A DNA stretch of 64,000 nt from Trichostrongylus colubriformis (lineage: Eukaryota > Nematoda > Chromadorea > Rhabditida > Trichostrongylidae), in NCBI GenBank assembly GCA_963978905.1, contig OZ022260.1, positions 43,111,551 through 43,175,550 on the forward strand, in the 5' to 3' direction. Below the pieces are notes generated by a model. The model was given only the letters and a program-made list of their open reading frames with translations, was not told where the DNA came from and searched no databases. How positions within the stretch are numbered: the first letter of the stretch is position 1; each line of letters opens with the position of its first letter. A program made the position numbers and the translations under genes. This document shows positions 23,623 to 36,210 of the stretch, in pieces.

Positions 23623-24862
23623 CTGTGCAGAGTAGAAGGCTGGCTTAGGTGATCAGGCGACCACTTGAATAACTGACTTGCATATCTCCTCGCCTGATTC
23701 GTCAGATCGCCTGATTTTTCTTTCCTCCTGATATCCCTATCATCTGAATCGCGAATTTTGCTCCGGTAATGCCATTGCAATTCCCTGTTGGAATTTCCCC
23801 AACAGTTCCACTCTTCATTCTGAGTAGCAATTTATTTATTTATTCACTTATTTATCTGTGTAGTCATCGGGTAAACGCACCTGTGATGGCGAAAATGACC
23901 GAAACACTGAAGTTAGTCAAGAGGACACGCCCTCGATTTCTTTGGCAATGACGAAGCAGAAAGATTAGGTCAGGTCATGTAGTCTGGGGGTTGGACAATA
24001 GCAATAGAGGAACCACTGTGGACAAAAGTCTCGACATCAAAGAATCTAAGCCATTCGAGCCTAAAGAAACTCTGAGCGATCACAGTCTTATACCTGCTCC
24101 AGTCAACAGTGGTGCCCCTACGCCCTTCAGATGGGGTCATGGCATAGGGAATCGTCCGAGCTGTGGTGAAGTTTGTTTAGGTCATGTTTGAGAAGCTTGG
24201 GCGCACATCAATTCTTGCTAGGCACCCACATATAGTGTGAACTTTGAAATGATTGTAGCTTCTTGGAAGATGCTTTTGTTGAAGATGATGGGAGACAAGA
24301 CAAAGGGAGAAGAGGTACCCAACGTCCTTTCCGGTTGAGTTGAGAATATTGCCAAAGGGAAATAGGAGGATGCCCTTAATGAAAGGATGAGCCGCACATA
24401 CCTAATTGTAAGGCTTCGTCGCGACATACAATTACTGATTACAACCTCACGCAATTAGAAAGTCATGAAGCTCATTTACCGCTATAATTCCGTCCGACAC
24501 GGTGGCCTATAATGCTCGCTGTACTGAACACCATTGCTCAGGTATCTGCGCAGCTCTGGGTACTATAGTTCTTATGAGGGAGAGGGCGAAGTTTCAAGTC
24601 AGAATAGCAAGGAATGGAACACAGTAGTTCTTGTCCATAGCAGAAGCTCATCAGGATCTTTGTTCGAGCTGTAGAATGCTGAACGTAAGGGAAAAATCAT
24701 CGGAATTTTTGACAGTCGTACACTATTAGATTGATGTTGAATAAACGAGTGGGAAGAAGTATGTATATTCGATCGGCTCTGACAATGTTTCATTTAAGGT
24801 TGCCTCTTCACGCAATTTAGTAACCTTAAAGCCATCTTGAAATTTACTTCAAACCGGCACCG
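23623..24862. other. no gene seen
   Basis: Short ORFs on both strands (for example 23991-24191 +) have no recognisable domain and no paired splice sites. Treated as intergenic. Confidence 0.35.
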
Positions 24863-25143
24863 TAGAGAGTCTAGTTCCTCGGGTGTGTACCCTTATGTCA
24901 GGATTTCGTAGGACGATGAGTGGCATGCGACGCAGAGTGTGCGAGCTATGCGCGCCGCTAGAGTTGGGTCCAGAGCGATTACGCCATAATGCTAGGAGCG
25001 CCATACACAATTAACTTCTAATCGCTTTGGGACCCTACAACATGGCGCCTTTAACTCATCCGCAGCACTTCCCTTGCGACATGCTGCGGTGCGAAATCCT
25101 GACATAAGGGTACACACCCGAGAGACTCTAGTGCCTCTTCCAA
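24863..25143. repeat. palindromic repeat family H, copy 1
   Basis: Ends: 'gagagtctagttcctcgggt' against its inverse near 25120, and 'gtacccttatgtcaggattt' against 'aaatcctgacataagggtac'. An inner pair is 'agcgattacgcc' / 'ctaatcgcttt'. Copies at 62.09 and 63.23 kb, partial at 40.73 kb. Confidence 0.85.
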
Positions 25144-28100
25144 TCTGTCCCCTCTCCAAGTGGCTCACTCTCTACGGAGCACATCCCCATTGGCTTAGAC
25201 TAAGGCTTGGACAGTCTTGTCGTTCATCCATCTGTGCTTTTAATGGCAGGGTGAAGATGCAGATCAGAGACTTCGAGTCGTCCGTAACTTCTCGCTTATT
25301 TGAAAGACTGCGGATGCGATCGGTGATGGCAGGACCGAAGTCGAAGGTATTTCTGCAGAGAGAAAATTACAGGATGAGGAATTTTGTAACCATGCTGTAT
25401 CGTTACCTCAAGAGAATTTTTCAAATATTTCAGCGGTATGAAGCGTGGTGTTTGGCTGTAATGGCTACCTCTTCGGAGCGTAACAATTATGTAATTTACT
25501 CGTTTCCGAGGAGATCGTCTCGTATTTAGTGTAATAGCTGTGGTTTCAGTCAGTTCTGATTGAAGCAGAGCTCGAGTATGACAGGGATGGAGGCGGTTTG
25601 AGCCTACGATATTCGCTTGTAGTTCGACTATTGTACACACGACGCCTTGTTGAGACGTCAGGTGTGAACTCATTGGATATTTTCTATCACAAACGTTTTT
25701 CTATACTTCTTCGATTCTTTCTCTTTCATTTTTCATTTGTTTGCTTCAGTATGTTGTTTCTCTTGTTCAGTATCATCTTGGACGAGATCGATCCCGCCTT
25801 CCCTGTCCGCCGCCCACACCTCTTGGCCACTGAAGCGTGTAGTCCGAGCTAAAGCGCCCTACAATCGCAACAGCGTCCCGATGGCGCGTTTTTCCAATGC
25901 GAGTTTCGCTACACATTTCTCTTCTGGTTTCAAATGTTCGTTTGAAGAAAATAGCGATTCCAAATACGCTTCCCTTCCTTGCCCTCCTCTAGGTGCCTTT
26001 AAAGAGACTGAGATGAGAATACTTCTAAAATATTAATGGCACAACAAATCAAATAGAAGGTCTATCTACTGCCTCCTTTGCTGGCCATTCTGTCCGACAC
26101 TGGTAATCGGCTTCGTGCTCTTGGTTGCCATCTTCATCGACATGGTCCACCTCCTTATACCAACAAGATCAACAGGACTAAACAGTGGTATGGACGAATT
26201 TGTCAGCGAACCAGTTCAGTTGCATTTGCCGGGCTTATTTCCAAACACCGCCTTAAAGCAATTTGTGACATTATCGGGCGAGTTATGTCCGCCATGAACC
26301 CAAACTGCTAGGAACCTATCCAGTACAGGCAGGATGCTCAGGAAGGCTGTGTTCTGCAAAGGTACTGATGCCAGTATTAGATGCAATGCCGCTGGTACAA
26401 TGACGATGCTAGGCCTTGTGCGTCAGATTGATTATATGAGATACACTGAAGGATCAAGGAGACTTGCGGTTCGCCTGGCATCAGGTGAGCAGACCATAAA
26501 CCTAGATTATATGATGATGAAAATTTTAAGCTATTAAAGGTGCATTTGGCACAATATCACGTATAGTCTCATCGACCGATCATTCCAGTTCCATTCCGTG
26601 AGGTAGTCCTCCTAAGAAATTCCAGAGCACTGCCACTCAATTAGCTGTACATAGGCCGTTGTGAAGGCGGTTCTATAGCGTTGTGCATTCGTGAACATGC
26701 GATTTTCACTTCAGTGACTCTCGATTTTGCCTAATCAGGTTCATCACTTTTTTCGCATCAATTAGTTAGATCTATGGCTAGTAACTTCTGATCTGTGATA
26801 AACGAATCAGAGATAACTTCTTTTTTTTCCTTCCAGCACTCTCTATTAGCCACTGGCTGAATCCACGAGTAAAAACCATATCTTTGCGTGACGGTTCTAC
26901 ATCTACGAAAAGCTTTATCTGCTTCGTTTACGACACAGTGAGGTACATACTGTTCAGAGTTCGCGATTCATGCGATAGCGTGAATCATGCGGAAGGGAAA
27001 AGATGTATAATACAAATCAAGTGATTTAGGCGATCGCGCAATTCGGGCGATAATAAGAACCTCTCGGGTCATTGTTGCATCTGCCTTCTCCAGTGAGTAC
27101 TTTGCGACATTTTTACTGTTACGTCTCATGAGAAACCAGTTCTTTTGCTAGCATCTGAATCACGATCAGTAATTTCGTCATCTTGTTGAAAGCAGTTTGT
27201 CCCATGTTGCTTCTTTACTCCATTCTTTTGTCATATTTCTGTGAATGCCTTCAGCAAATTATCAATTGTCCCTCAAAATTATCAATTATCAATTAAAATT
27301 TAAAATTATCAATTAAAGCAATTCATTCCAATGTTGCTTCTTTACTCTATTCTTTTGTCATATTTTTGTAAATGCCTTTAGCAAATTCTTTGCAAAACTA
27401 AGCCACCTACTAACAAAACGACCTTGATGCAAACATAATTTGAGTGGGCAAATGGAAAGCATACGTTAACAGTGTGCGACAGTGCATGGAACCAGAATGC
27501 GTGGTGCGTTCCAAAAAAGGAAAGGATGAAAGCCCAAACTTCATTTCTTGAAAACATTTCATCAATCCAGAACATCTTCCAATACAGTAACCGTTATATG
27601 TGCGCCAAATCAAGCAGAGCGAAAAGGAACTCGAGAACACGAACTCTGAACGATGCCTTACCATTCCATATTAATTATAACATTTGATAAGTTTGATAGT
27701 CCAGTGCCAGGTGCGATCTGGTTAGATGGACACTGGTCAATCTCGAGCCAGCACAGCAATGTGAAGCCGCAACTATTAGAATAGAATAGAATAATAGAAT
27801 AATAATAGAAAACTAATAACTAATAACTAATAACTAACTAATAGAATACAACCTGAGCAGTTATGCAAAGATTCACTCGTCCTAGTAAAGTAAGCGAGTA
27901 GTCTGATTATCGCATGGAGTGACTTTAGGCTACTGTTTGAACTTGCAATTGGCAGAATCTGTGCGATACTTCTGAAGTATGGCAATCCCCTCAAAAACGA
28001 ATTCAGCTTGTCACATAGTTAGTATCCTCTCTTCTCTTACGGTATCCACCGTCCTTTGGACCAACTCCAGAATATACTACTTATTCCGAGTTGATAGGCT

Positions 28101-28535
28101 GCAGATTTGGCCGTTCAGATGGCCCCGACCGATGGATCCTATTACTAAATCTTCTAGATGGATGGGAATCCATATTGCTTACGTTCTTGTTATGCCATTT
28201 GATTGTTGCCCACAACCTTTGCTGCCTTGCATTCCGATCTTCAAAATATCTGCATATCACACACATTTTCAAAATACGCTCGATCAGTCGATCCGACTTC
28301 ACCTACGCTAGACTGTCAGTTAGTTTTCTCGTTTGTCAGTAAACTAGCTTCGTTTTCTGAAACTAGCTCTCTTTCAATCGGACCTGATTGAAGCCAATTA
28401 AGTATCACTGGACAAAAACAATCTATTCGAGAACGAGAACATTATAATTAGGATTTCATTACCACTCTCCAGCGGAGGTAATTTCTCTTTCACTCGATAC
28501 TAGTAATTACACACTACATGCTGTGGCGGTTCTTT
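25144..28535. other. gene-poor stretch
   Basis: No gene found. 25.25-25.30 kb shares 'gaagatgcagatcagagact' words with 53.46 kb, so it is probably decayed dispersed repeat. 25.88-25.98 kb has a short piece of family G ('aatgcgagtttcgctacaca'). ORFs at 26078-26537 and 28081-28302 are unassigned. A-rich short tandem repeats lie at 27.78-27.85 kb. Confidence 0.4.
27778..27847. repeat. A-rich simple repeats (agaat, aataacta units)
   Basis: Repeated agaatagaat units give way to four taataacta-type units over about 70 bp. Low-complexity slippage sequence. Confidence 0.9.
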
Positions 28536-29424
28536 TGGGTTAGGGAATAAGTTCACGCCGTTTTTTTTTCTCTGTGTTTCACAATGTTCTTTTCACCTTT
28601 GGAGAAAGGTTATTCTTGGGCAGAGCTTTTTCTCCTCTGCAAAACGTTGCTATTGGTTCTTTTATTCCTTTGATTGCTCAGTATTTATGAGGCAAATGAT
28701 GTAATCTGAAGGCTAAAATTCGCTCTCTCGACATCTCTTTTTCTTCGTCTGCCATCGAGATCAAAAATGTATGCGCATATGTTTTCGATAGAGCTTTTTC
28801 AGCTCTACCAAACATTTCTATTTTTTTAGACGTTTGATTGTTTGTTATTTTTACGGTTCAGATATATTGTGTTTTGTAGGGGAAAATCTGCACTTCTGTC
28901 GTATCGAGGTTTAAAAGAAACTGTCCTTTTCCACGTCAGATAAAATTGAAAGAGGGAACATAGATATCGCTGAACTGTCTACTGTTATAGTTGAGGGTTT
29001 TCTTGTCCAATAGAGTGTCTAGTAAAATCTCGATTTTTTTTGCGAAAAAGGTGCGGGTGGGCTTTTACTGAGTACCCCTTTTTTAATCCCCGCAAATACA
29101 ACTATGAAAGAATTGACGGATTGAAGGAAAGAATGACCAGAAAAGCTCTGTCAAGTACGTATATGAGCAATCACGATGGTAGGCAAGGAAAAAAAGATGT
29201 ACCGAAAGTGCACACTTTAGCTGAGCACTGCTGCATTTGTACGCCTAATAGTTGAGCGATTTGTATAATAAGCTATACTTTTGAATGTTGTTATAGCTAT
29301 ACTATTTCGAAGAGCTGAAAAAGTGTCATCGAAAACATACGCGCTTATATTTTTTGACCGCGATGGCACACGATGAAGAGGAAATGTGGCGCATGCAAAA
29401 GGAAACGAAAGCAACACAGGTCAT
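28536..29424. mobile_element. fold-back element family L, copy 1 (right end lost)
   Basis: The left end, ttagggaataagttcacgcc, is followed by arm words 'gagctttttctcctctgcaa', 'cttcgtctgccatcgagatc' and 'cgatagagctttttcagctc'. These recur inverted near 29.13-29.38 kb. The right end is cut where MITE A begins at 29425. Related to 46.87-47.93 kb. Confidence 0.78.
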
Positions 29425-29843
29425 TTGAAGGAATCGTCCACGGACATATAAGTTTTTCCCCTTATATTTATGTTGTTTTGCCCTACTGGGGACCGCATGC
29501 GACGTTTCACGCGAAAAAAGTGAGAATTGGGCTGAGATACAGCTGTGCGAATTGTTGGCCGGATGGATGGGGCCTCAAAGAAGCCGTGTCCTGTCGTCCT
29601 CCGCGGTCGGGAACAAAGAGCGGGGCTGTTTACGTAACTTCTGTTCCTACAATGCGTCTGCGACCGCGGCGGACGACGAGCTGGGCATTTTCTCGGAAGC
29701 CCCGCCCACCCGGCCAACACTTTGTGGTGCTCTATCTTAGCCGAATTTCGTGTGAAACTTTGCATGCGGTCCACATTAGGCAAATACAGCATGATTGTAT
29801 GGGTAAAATAAAAACTCATTCTTCCGTGGACTATTCCTTTAAT
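29425..29843. repeat. MITE family A, copy 2
   Basis: The ends gaaggaatcgtccacgg and ccgtggactattccttta are mutual inverses. Internal 'ccgcatgcgacgtttcacgc' and its inverse also pair. The long minus-strand ORF across 29421-30191 runs through this repeat and is not credible as a gene. Confidence 0.85.
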
Positions 29844-30903
29844 GTGAGACAAGTCAGAAGTGGGCCTGTAACGAACCAAATACGATAGGAAGTGTTTTGC
29901 TTTGCTCAACCCATATTTTGGAACATACGCGTAACATATGGGCTCCGAAAATTGTTTTTGCAAAATGTCACTTCTGCAGACCACATGGCAGAACTGTCTA
30001 AGACAAGCGTTTTCACCAGTGTAGCGCTTGTGGCCACACTCCCGAAGCGCCGCCTTTGATGGTGAAATGATGATGATGATCTTTGATGAAAACAAGGCGT
30101 GAAATGAGATGCCTGTAGAGGACCTTCTACTAATCGCTCGCACTGTGGGTTGGGCGAATGCAGTGAATCTCAAAATGGGAGCAGCCAGCAAAATCTACGT
30201 TGCAGAAGTTTCCCGTCACAGATTTAGTGGGATCGCGAAAAGTTGCACTCTTAAACGAGCTCATCTGTACTTGCACGACTTTACACATCTCATTTCGCGC
30301 CGAAGTCAGCAGGAAAAGGTCTGTATCCATAATGTTCTCCATCAATGATTATTGATCGTCTCAGAAGGACCCGAGCTCGTAAAATACGCGAATCGAAAAA
30401 CGATCTTAGAAATAGCGAATGTGAAGCCCCTAACATCTGATTTCGTGAGAGATTGGCGTGAAAGTGAGTTTTTGAAACCCACTAATTGGCAGGTCGGCAC
30501 CATAAGGAACTCTGCGGTGTCATCCATCAACATTTGTTTGAATATTGAAATTTCTCCCTTATCTTGTTTTATCTCAAAAGTCACGGGTATCCTTTGCCAC
30601 GGTGTCGCCAACGTTGCCACCGGCGCTGCCAAGTGGCGAGAGAGGGTTTCATGGTAGAGTTGCATTCACTTCTATGGCTCTGCACGCTCCTCTAACTCAC
30701 ACCGATGCCTCGGTAAAAATACATGCTTCGTACTGTGAGTCAATCTCGTCACGGAAGGACCCCAATGAACCTGGAATCTTTCTTCTCTTCGGGATTTGGG
30801 CAGTTCTGCTGGTAAATGTTGCGGCGAAATCCATAATTACACAAATCTGACGATATATGGATCAGATCCATTGACAACTCACCTCAATTGAGAAGGGGCA
30901 CAA
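29844..30903. other. unresolved stretch with overlapping open frames
   Basis: Both strands stay open over 30.10-30.66 kb. A possible + strand exon, 30365-30466, has good sites (cgtctcag and gtgagt) but its phase does not agree with the open frame before it. The minus frames are equally protein-like. I cannot decide whether a gene is present. Confidence 0.25.
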
Positions 30904-31052
30904 ACAGTTCATTTCGGAGCGCCTGATAGGGCGTGGCCTGCGGACCTGGGTGAAAGTGCATCGAATCTCTTACTCCGCCACTTGCTCTCACTCTGCCACG
31001 CCCTCTCACTCTCTTCACTCACCCATGTCCGTGGCCCCTATCAGGCGCTAGA
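30904..31052. repeat. palindromic MITE family D, copy 1
   Basis: The left part, 'cagttcatttcggagcgcct' and 'gatagggcgtggcctgcgga', is mirrored by 'gtccgtggcccctatcaggc'. About 150 bp. Copies at 32.11 and 38.20 kb. Confidence 0.85.
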
Positions 31053-31496
31053 CAAGGAGTTTACGTCCTTGTGTGATATCTAATCTTCTAAATTTTCTGA
31101 GAAGGCATAGCCTCTGTTTCACTCACTTCATCCCATGTACTCAAGGGCAGTGGTAGGGGTAATTTGGGCCGAATACGAAAAGATCATCAGTTATGAAGGT
31201 CGAGGTGCTTAGTAGTCTAAAGTGAAGAGAAAACTTGATGAAACGGTGAAAGATCCAAGAAATAAGACCCCCTTCCTGACGTTTATTTCCAAAAGGGCAA
31301 AAGGGTTGGGCTGGGATAAAACATACGGCAGCTATGGCTAATTTGGCAGCTGTTGAAGATAACGGCTCTTGTAAAGCCCGAGGACGCTCATTCTCATCGG
31401 AAATTTCTCCACGTATAGTCTACTTAGACCCTTTGCTTTCATTTGTTACCCAGTTTGGTAGTTCTCACTTCCCATCTTACTCTTATTACTGTCTTT
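31053..31496. other. no gene seen
   Basis: AT-rich intergenic sequence without open frames above chance length. Confidence 0.4.
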
Positions 31497-31655
31497 GAAG
31501 GCAGACCACGCGATAATCAGGTTAATGGTTTACTTTCTTGGGGCAAGTAGGTCTTTGGATAATTGCTTGGACTGCATTTTTGTTGCGGCTGCACGATGCA
31601 CCCCCACGTGTTGTGCCTGCTTGAACACAACGGAGCCAAATAACACCCGCCCTCA
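31497..31655. repeat. MITE family C, left-hand part
   Basis: It begins gaaggcagaccacgcgataa, then 'ggtttactttcttggggcaa' as in the 14.28-kb copy. It ends near 'ggagccaaataacacccgcc'. Confidence 0.75.
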
Positions 31656-32107
31656 GAATAATTCTCGATGTGGAAGCTGTTTTCATCATCGGAATGGCTG
31701 TTTCATCAAATTATCTTCTCTCATTGCAAATTTCTAGGTGTATGGCTCTTGGTTCGTCCGAGCTAGCACGCAGCAGTTTGCACGGCGAAGTGCGCGGATT
31801 TCGGCGTCTTTGGCTCGTGTGCGAACACGTAATTGAACTGATAAAGGCTTAGGTGGTTAGAATGTTCTTCGGCTACAGGCCTCTTTTTCTGTTCATTAGT
31901 GGTTGTGGGATGAGCTCTTCTTGTGTTTTACTCCTATTTAATTCTCATATTACCACCCAGATCACTCACCGTTCTTGTTTGGAAGCACTATGAAATCTTG
32001 GTGACAAAGTGATAAAATCTACTTTTTTACTACACACACCGTTCATCACTTTGACAACGGAAAAGAAATAAAGCAGATTGCACTATATTGACTTCATGAT
32101 CAAATAG

Positions 32108-32236
32108 GTACAGTCCAGTTCCCGAAGGCTGGCAGGGCGTGGCCTACGGGGTTGGGTGAGAGTGTGTGGCGGGGTGAGAGAGATCGAAACAAGTCCGTAG
32201 GCCTCGCCCTGCCAGCCGTCGGGAAATGGACTGTAA
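32108..32236. repeat. palindromic MITE family D, copy 2
   Basis: TA-flanked ends tacagtccagttcccgaagg and ggaaatggactgta. The inner arms 'ggcagggcgtggcctacgg' / 'ccgtaggcctcgccctgcc' are near perfect. At 129 bp this is the cleanest copy; the TA termini suggest Tc1/mariner-type mobility. Confidence 0.88.
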
Positions 32237-32436
32237 CTTTGAATAGAGAAAGGTGAGGAATGAAATAATCAAGCAACATTAAATGCTTGTGGATGGTTTG
32301 GCACGGCTCCACAATCAGGTGTACTCCTTCACCAATGCAAGAAAACGGATTCTTACATCGCCATCGATTTCCTCAAAATCGAGTAATAAAGGGAGTGAAG
32401 AGCAATCCAAGTAGTAGTATAAGAATATTGCACGAA

Positions 32437-32520
32437 TATGAGTTGAGCTTTCTAAAGTGTTGTGTTCTCTAGAAACTTTAGAACACTTCAGAAACAACAC
32501 TTTAGAAAGCTCAACTCATA
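32437..32520. repeat. 84-bp hairpin
   Basis: Perfect 27-bp arms (tatgagttgagctttctaaa... and its inverse) surround a 30-bp centre that is itself partly self-complementary. Confidence 0.92.
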
Positions 32521-32730
32521 AACACGGATGGGAGGAAGGGAAGCCCTTTTCTTACCGAAACCCCTGATTATTTTGATCTAAATCAGCACGATACCGAACT
32601 CTCGCTACAGTCAAAGACGCCGAGACCAAACGGCGTCGCGCAGTTTGTCTCGCAAGTTGTCGCATGCCCGCGCGGACGAGCCAAAGGCCCGTCTCCCCAA
32701 GTTTCCTTCCCCACGTGAGCGCCACGTAGG

Positions 32731-32896
32731 AAATTCTCGTTCAAGACTAAGTGTGATTTGGTTGAGTGGGCGTGGCTCGGCTATGTTTAAGAAGGCACAA
32801 CACCGTGAAGGCGCACCGTGCAGCTGCCGCAAAGGTGCAGCGTGAGCTCCAAAAAAAGTGACCCACTGACGTGATTATCGCGTGGTGTGCCTTCAA
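32731..32896. repeat. MITE family C, right-hand part
   Basis: Shares 'tgagtgggcgtggctcggct', 'gaaggcgcaccgtgcagctg' and the end 'gattatcgcgtggtgtgcct' with the 14.28- and 17.43-kb copies. Confidence 0.8.
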
Positions 32897-33279
32897 GTCT
32901 ACTGCGTCGTATTTTTAAAACTATTTTAAAGAGGACGGCTCATCTCTCCCGGGCCATTTTTGTCAGCGTTCGCGGGCCAGAGGCAATCTCATCGAAGCAG
33001 ATACTTGTTGTGAAATGTCCTTCATGTTGATATGTATATCCTTTCTTGTTGGTATGTTGAACATTTTAAGCCGTCAATATCTTGCAGCACCCTGCAGGGC
33101 ACCTTCAGTTCGCTTAGCTTGTGGCACGTTCACCTTCAATCGCAATTTTTCATTCAATTCAATTTGATGTTGCTTTCAATGCTTTACTTGGAATCAAAAA
33201 AAAACAGTTTTCAATAGAAATCTCATTATGTTGTATTCACTACACTTCAAATAGGCCTTGTAGTGCTTTTCATATTTCT

Positions 33280-34800
33280 TGCGGTGCTCTATATTCCCAC
33301 TTCGGTAAAAGTAGTTGGAGCATTTGTTGTGTAAATTCCATCCACTTCTGAAGACAATTTTGTGCTGTGGGAGAAGGAGGATATCTCAAGCACCTTGACG
33401 TCCGCTCATCATGGATGGTCGCGCCATCATTAAAGGACCCATCCAAACCATGCGTCACAGTTCCTTGCTCCTTGCCGTCATCTCTTACCAAAGTACTTCT
33501 TCAGGAATCACTCCGTCTGGTAGCCTGCCTAGCGGCCTACTTACTCATATACCAATCGGTCTCTCAGGGCTTCCATTGGTTACGGATGGATGGGGCAGCA
33601 TAACCAGCCCACTGTTCCTTCGAACAGTTCCACCTTCAGACTTTTACGAAAGATTTCCCCTGATAGATACAGTGCGCACCGGCCGTTCCACAGCCCTAAG
33701 CGTCACTGCTAGTCTCTCCTCATTCGCCGAGATAGTAATATTCCATGTATGGCATCCATTTGAAACTTATTCTCTGGTCTGAGACGTAGAGCCGCTCGTC
33801 GTGAGAACATCGCGATAGCTGATGCACGTGCCCTAGTCCGCCTTACGATAACGGCTGATCTCGATCGTGATTCGCTGTTCATAGTGGTTGTCTGGCCAAG
33901 ATAGACATGTATGAGGAGAATAGTTTGATCACTGAGCTCACCAGATGCAGTTTGTCATTTTTCAGAAAACTGTTTTTCATCCACTGAGTTTTACCTAAAT
34001 AGATTTGCAGTCCGATAAGACGAGAGGCTTTTCAAAGCACTCTTGGGAATTCCTTAAAAGCGTCGAGTAGCAATAAGGAGGATGTCATCCGCAAAGAGGA
34101 GACATAGAAGCTTTTTGTCATCTCTATCAATGCCGCAAATTAACTAAAGGTGTCATATCATGAACTCGAGATGTAAAAAAGACCCTTCGGAGAAATAATC
34201 TCGCCTCATCCCACTTCGCGTTGGATTTCCACACTGACTGTATAAATCAGCAAGTCGATATCGGTGGAGCAGTTTTTTTGAAATCTCTTGTTCAGAGAAG
34301 GCATAACGGGAGTCGCCATTATCTACAGCGTCCCACCAGTTGTAAAGTGACATGCATACGATCCATGATTGAATGGCCATCGAGGAAACCAGCTGCTCTC
34401 AGCGCGTGTTTATAGTGAGAGTGCGGCACATGCGATGTGAACCGGGAAAAAACCGTGAGCACCATAGACAGGAGTGTGGTCGGACGAAAGTTGGCTAAGA
34501 CAATCGCGCGGTCCTTTTTCGTGAACCAAGATGGTGTTTGATTCACGCCACTCTTGCGGAACTGCTTCCAACGTAAGGATTTCTGTGAATATATCAGCGA
34601 GTGGCTGCTGGTGAACTCTTACAAGCACATCAAGTGCTCCGCTTGACGTGGTCCAATCCACATGCTCTTCCTGTCTTCGTCTAACGAACAGCATGGACCA
34701 CTTCCGATTCCAGAACTCGCCCTTCCTTCCCTTCGGACGCGTCAACAAATGAGATCCAGCTGAATTGCACTTTGCTGGAGAAGAAACAAGCGAGTGGTGA
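33280..34800 (-). pseudogene. dead non-LTR retrotransposon reverse transcriptase
   Basis: On the minus strand, in order: VPQEWRESNTILVHEKG (about 34.55 kb), LANFRPTTLLSMVLTVFSRF (the fingers motif usually NYRPI-LL), AGFLDGHSIMDRM, DLYSQCG and LCLLFADDILLIA at about 34.07-34.10 kb. The FADD catalytic box is intact at 34081-34095. FRKSLKVELFEGTVG follows near 33.65 kb. Frames shift several times and stops are frequent, so it is inactive. The order of motifs is that of RTE- or CR1-type elements; the clade is not resolved. No endonuclease part was found upstream. Confidence 0.85.
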
Positions 34801-35774
34801 TGAAAGCTCCTCCGATGCTCACCGAGTTCTCAACCGCCACTTCTCTACACTTTTCAGCGTTTTCACGGTTGTCGATCTCTACTCTGAAGCGGGCGAACTC
34901 GCTCAGCACAGTATGAGTCACGGGAACTTCTCAAGTTATTTGGACTAGCCAAAATCCACAGGGTTTGCACTTAGCCTCTTGTGTGGCTTGCTTAGAACGC
35001 ACTCTGAAGTAGCTTCAACAACTGTTCCTATGGCAGTGATCGTTTTTACATTTGTGGCATGTACGTTTTTACTAGAGAAGTGTGTCGTAGAGAAAAGCGT
35101 CCTCAACATATTCTCGAATCGGCAGCTAACCGACGGCGCTTACATAGCTTGCTCTTGAACCATCTCTTGACCCGTAGGCCATTTCCATCGTTTAAATTTT
35201 CTCGTGCTTCTCTCATTCGCCTCTCCTCATGCCACGTTTATAGCCCAGCTATCCATCTCACTTATGTACTAGCTGATCAATTCTGATATTGCTATGAGGA
35301 TCTCGATAGTTAACAGGGCCAATTTTGATAAAAACCGTTCAACAGATCACTCGCTATGAGATTCTCACCCTCTGCCGACCACAAGGAGTGGTGGTGAACA
35401 AACCCCCCCCCCCACCTAGCACCACCTAGCACATTGGCAATAGTACCACTGGGGAGAGTAAACTTCCAAGGAGGCTCATTCTCAGCCCTGCTCAATAAAC
35501 GTTGTTCCGACACAACATCGGCTGAATTTGTACCAACTCACAACTTTGAGGTATGCGGCTAGGGACTATGAAAGAAGGCAAAATATGTCAACGTGGCACA
35601 GCTTGCATGTCCGGCGCAGTGTCAGCAAGGAGATTTGAGGTCCTATTCCTTCAGCTTTCGACTATTTTATTTCATTATTCTTCACTTTTGCCGTACTTGG
35701 CACCTCTACTTTTCTTTAACAATTATCCAAGTCATTCTTAATGGTGTCTTGAAGAATTTGGAGTTCAATGAGTG
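34801..35774. other. no confident gene
   Basis: A 75-codon ATG frame at 35059-35286 (+) has no recognised family. Near 35.40 kb there is a C run. The segment may hold the remnant 5' part of the neighbouring retroelement. Confidence 0.3.
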
Positions 35775-36210
35775 TTAATCCTTAACCGGAAGGGATCCGA
35801 AACAAGAGGAAGATGCAAAGAAATGAGCATTTCGTAACGAACACTCTAGGCTAGAAGCGATGATAGGCGAAAAAACCCGAAAAAGCGCGACGCTGCGGTG
35901 TGTATTCGCATCCAAGTCGCAACCACACACAGACTTTCCGAGTTAACGTTAGTTGTAGCACCTGAGTCGCAGCGCAGTGGAGTAGCCATTCCCAACTACA
36001 TTAGCATTCATGTAAGAACATCTAGAAACAATATAAGAAAGAACGAAGGAAAAAGTAAAAAGAAAAACGGCTATTAATGGAAACATCTCCTCTTGGCACC
36101 ATGCCGAGGCGTCAAATTGGCGAGCTTGTGCAATGGCGGCCACTTAAACTCGTCCGAACTACGTCTGTTCTACCGTAGGCCAAAATTACCCCCTCCCGGT
36201 GTCTTTAATA
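35775..36210. repeat. MITE family F, copy 2
   Basis: Begins near ttaaccggaagggatccgaa and ends ccctcccggtgtctttaa. Nearly collinear with 20161-20624, with a roughly 40-bp deletion near 35.92 kb. Confidence 0.88.

Noticed and set aside
29421..30191. 256-codon minus-strand open frame, the longest in the window
   Set aside because: Its 3' half runs straight through MITE A, copy 2, and the composition is that of the palindrome; no domain or splice support.
34410..34748. 112-codon minus frame as an independent gene
   Set aside because: It is one frame of the broken reverse transcriptase (VPQEWRESNTI block); the next motif continues in another frame.
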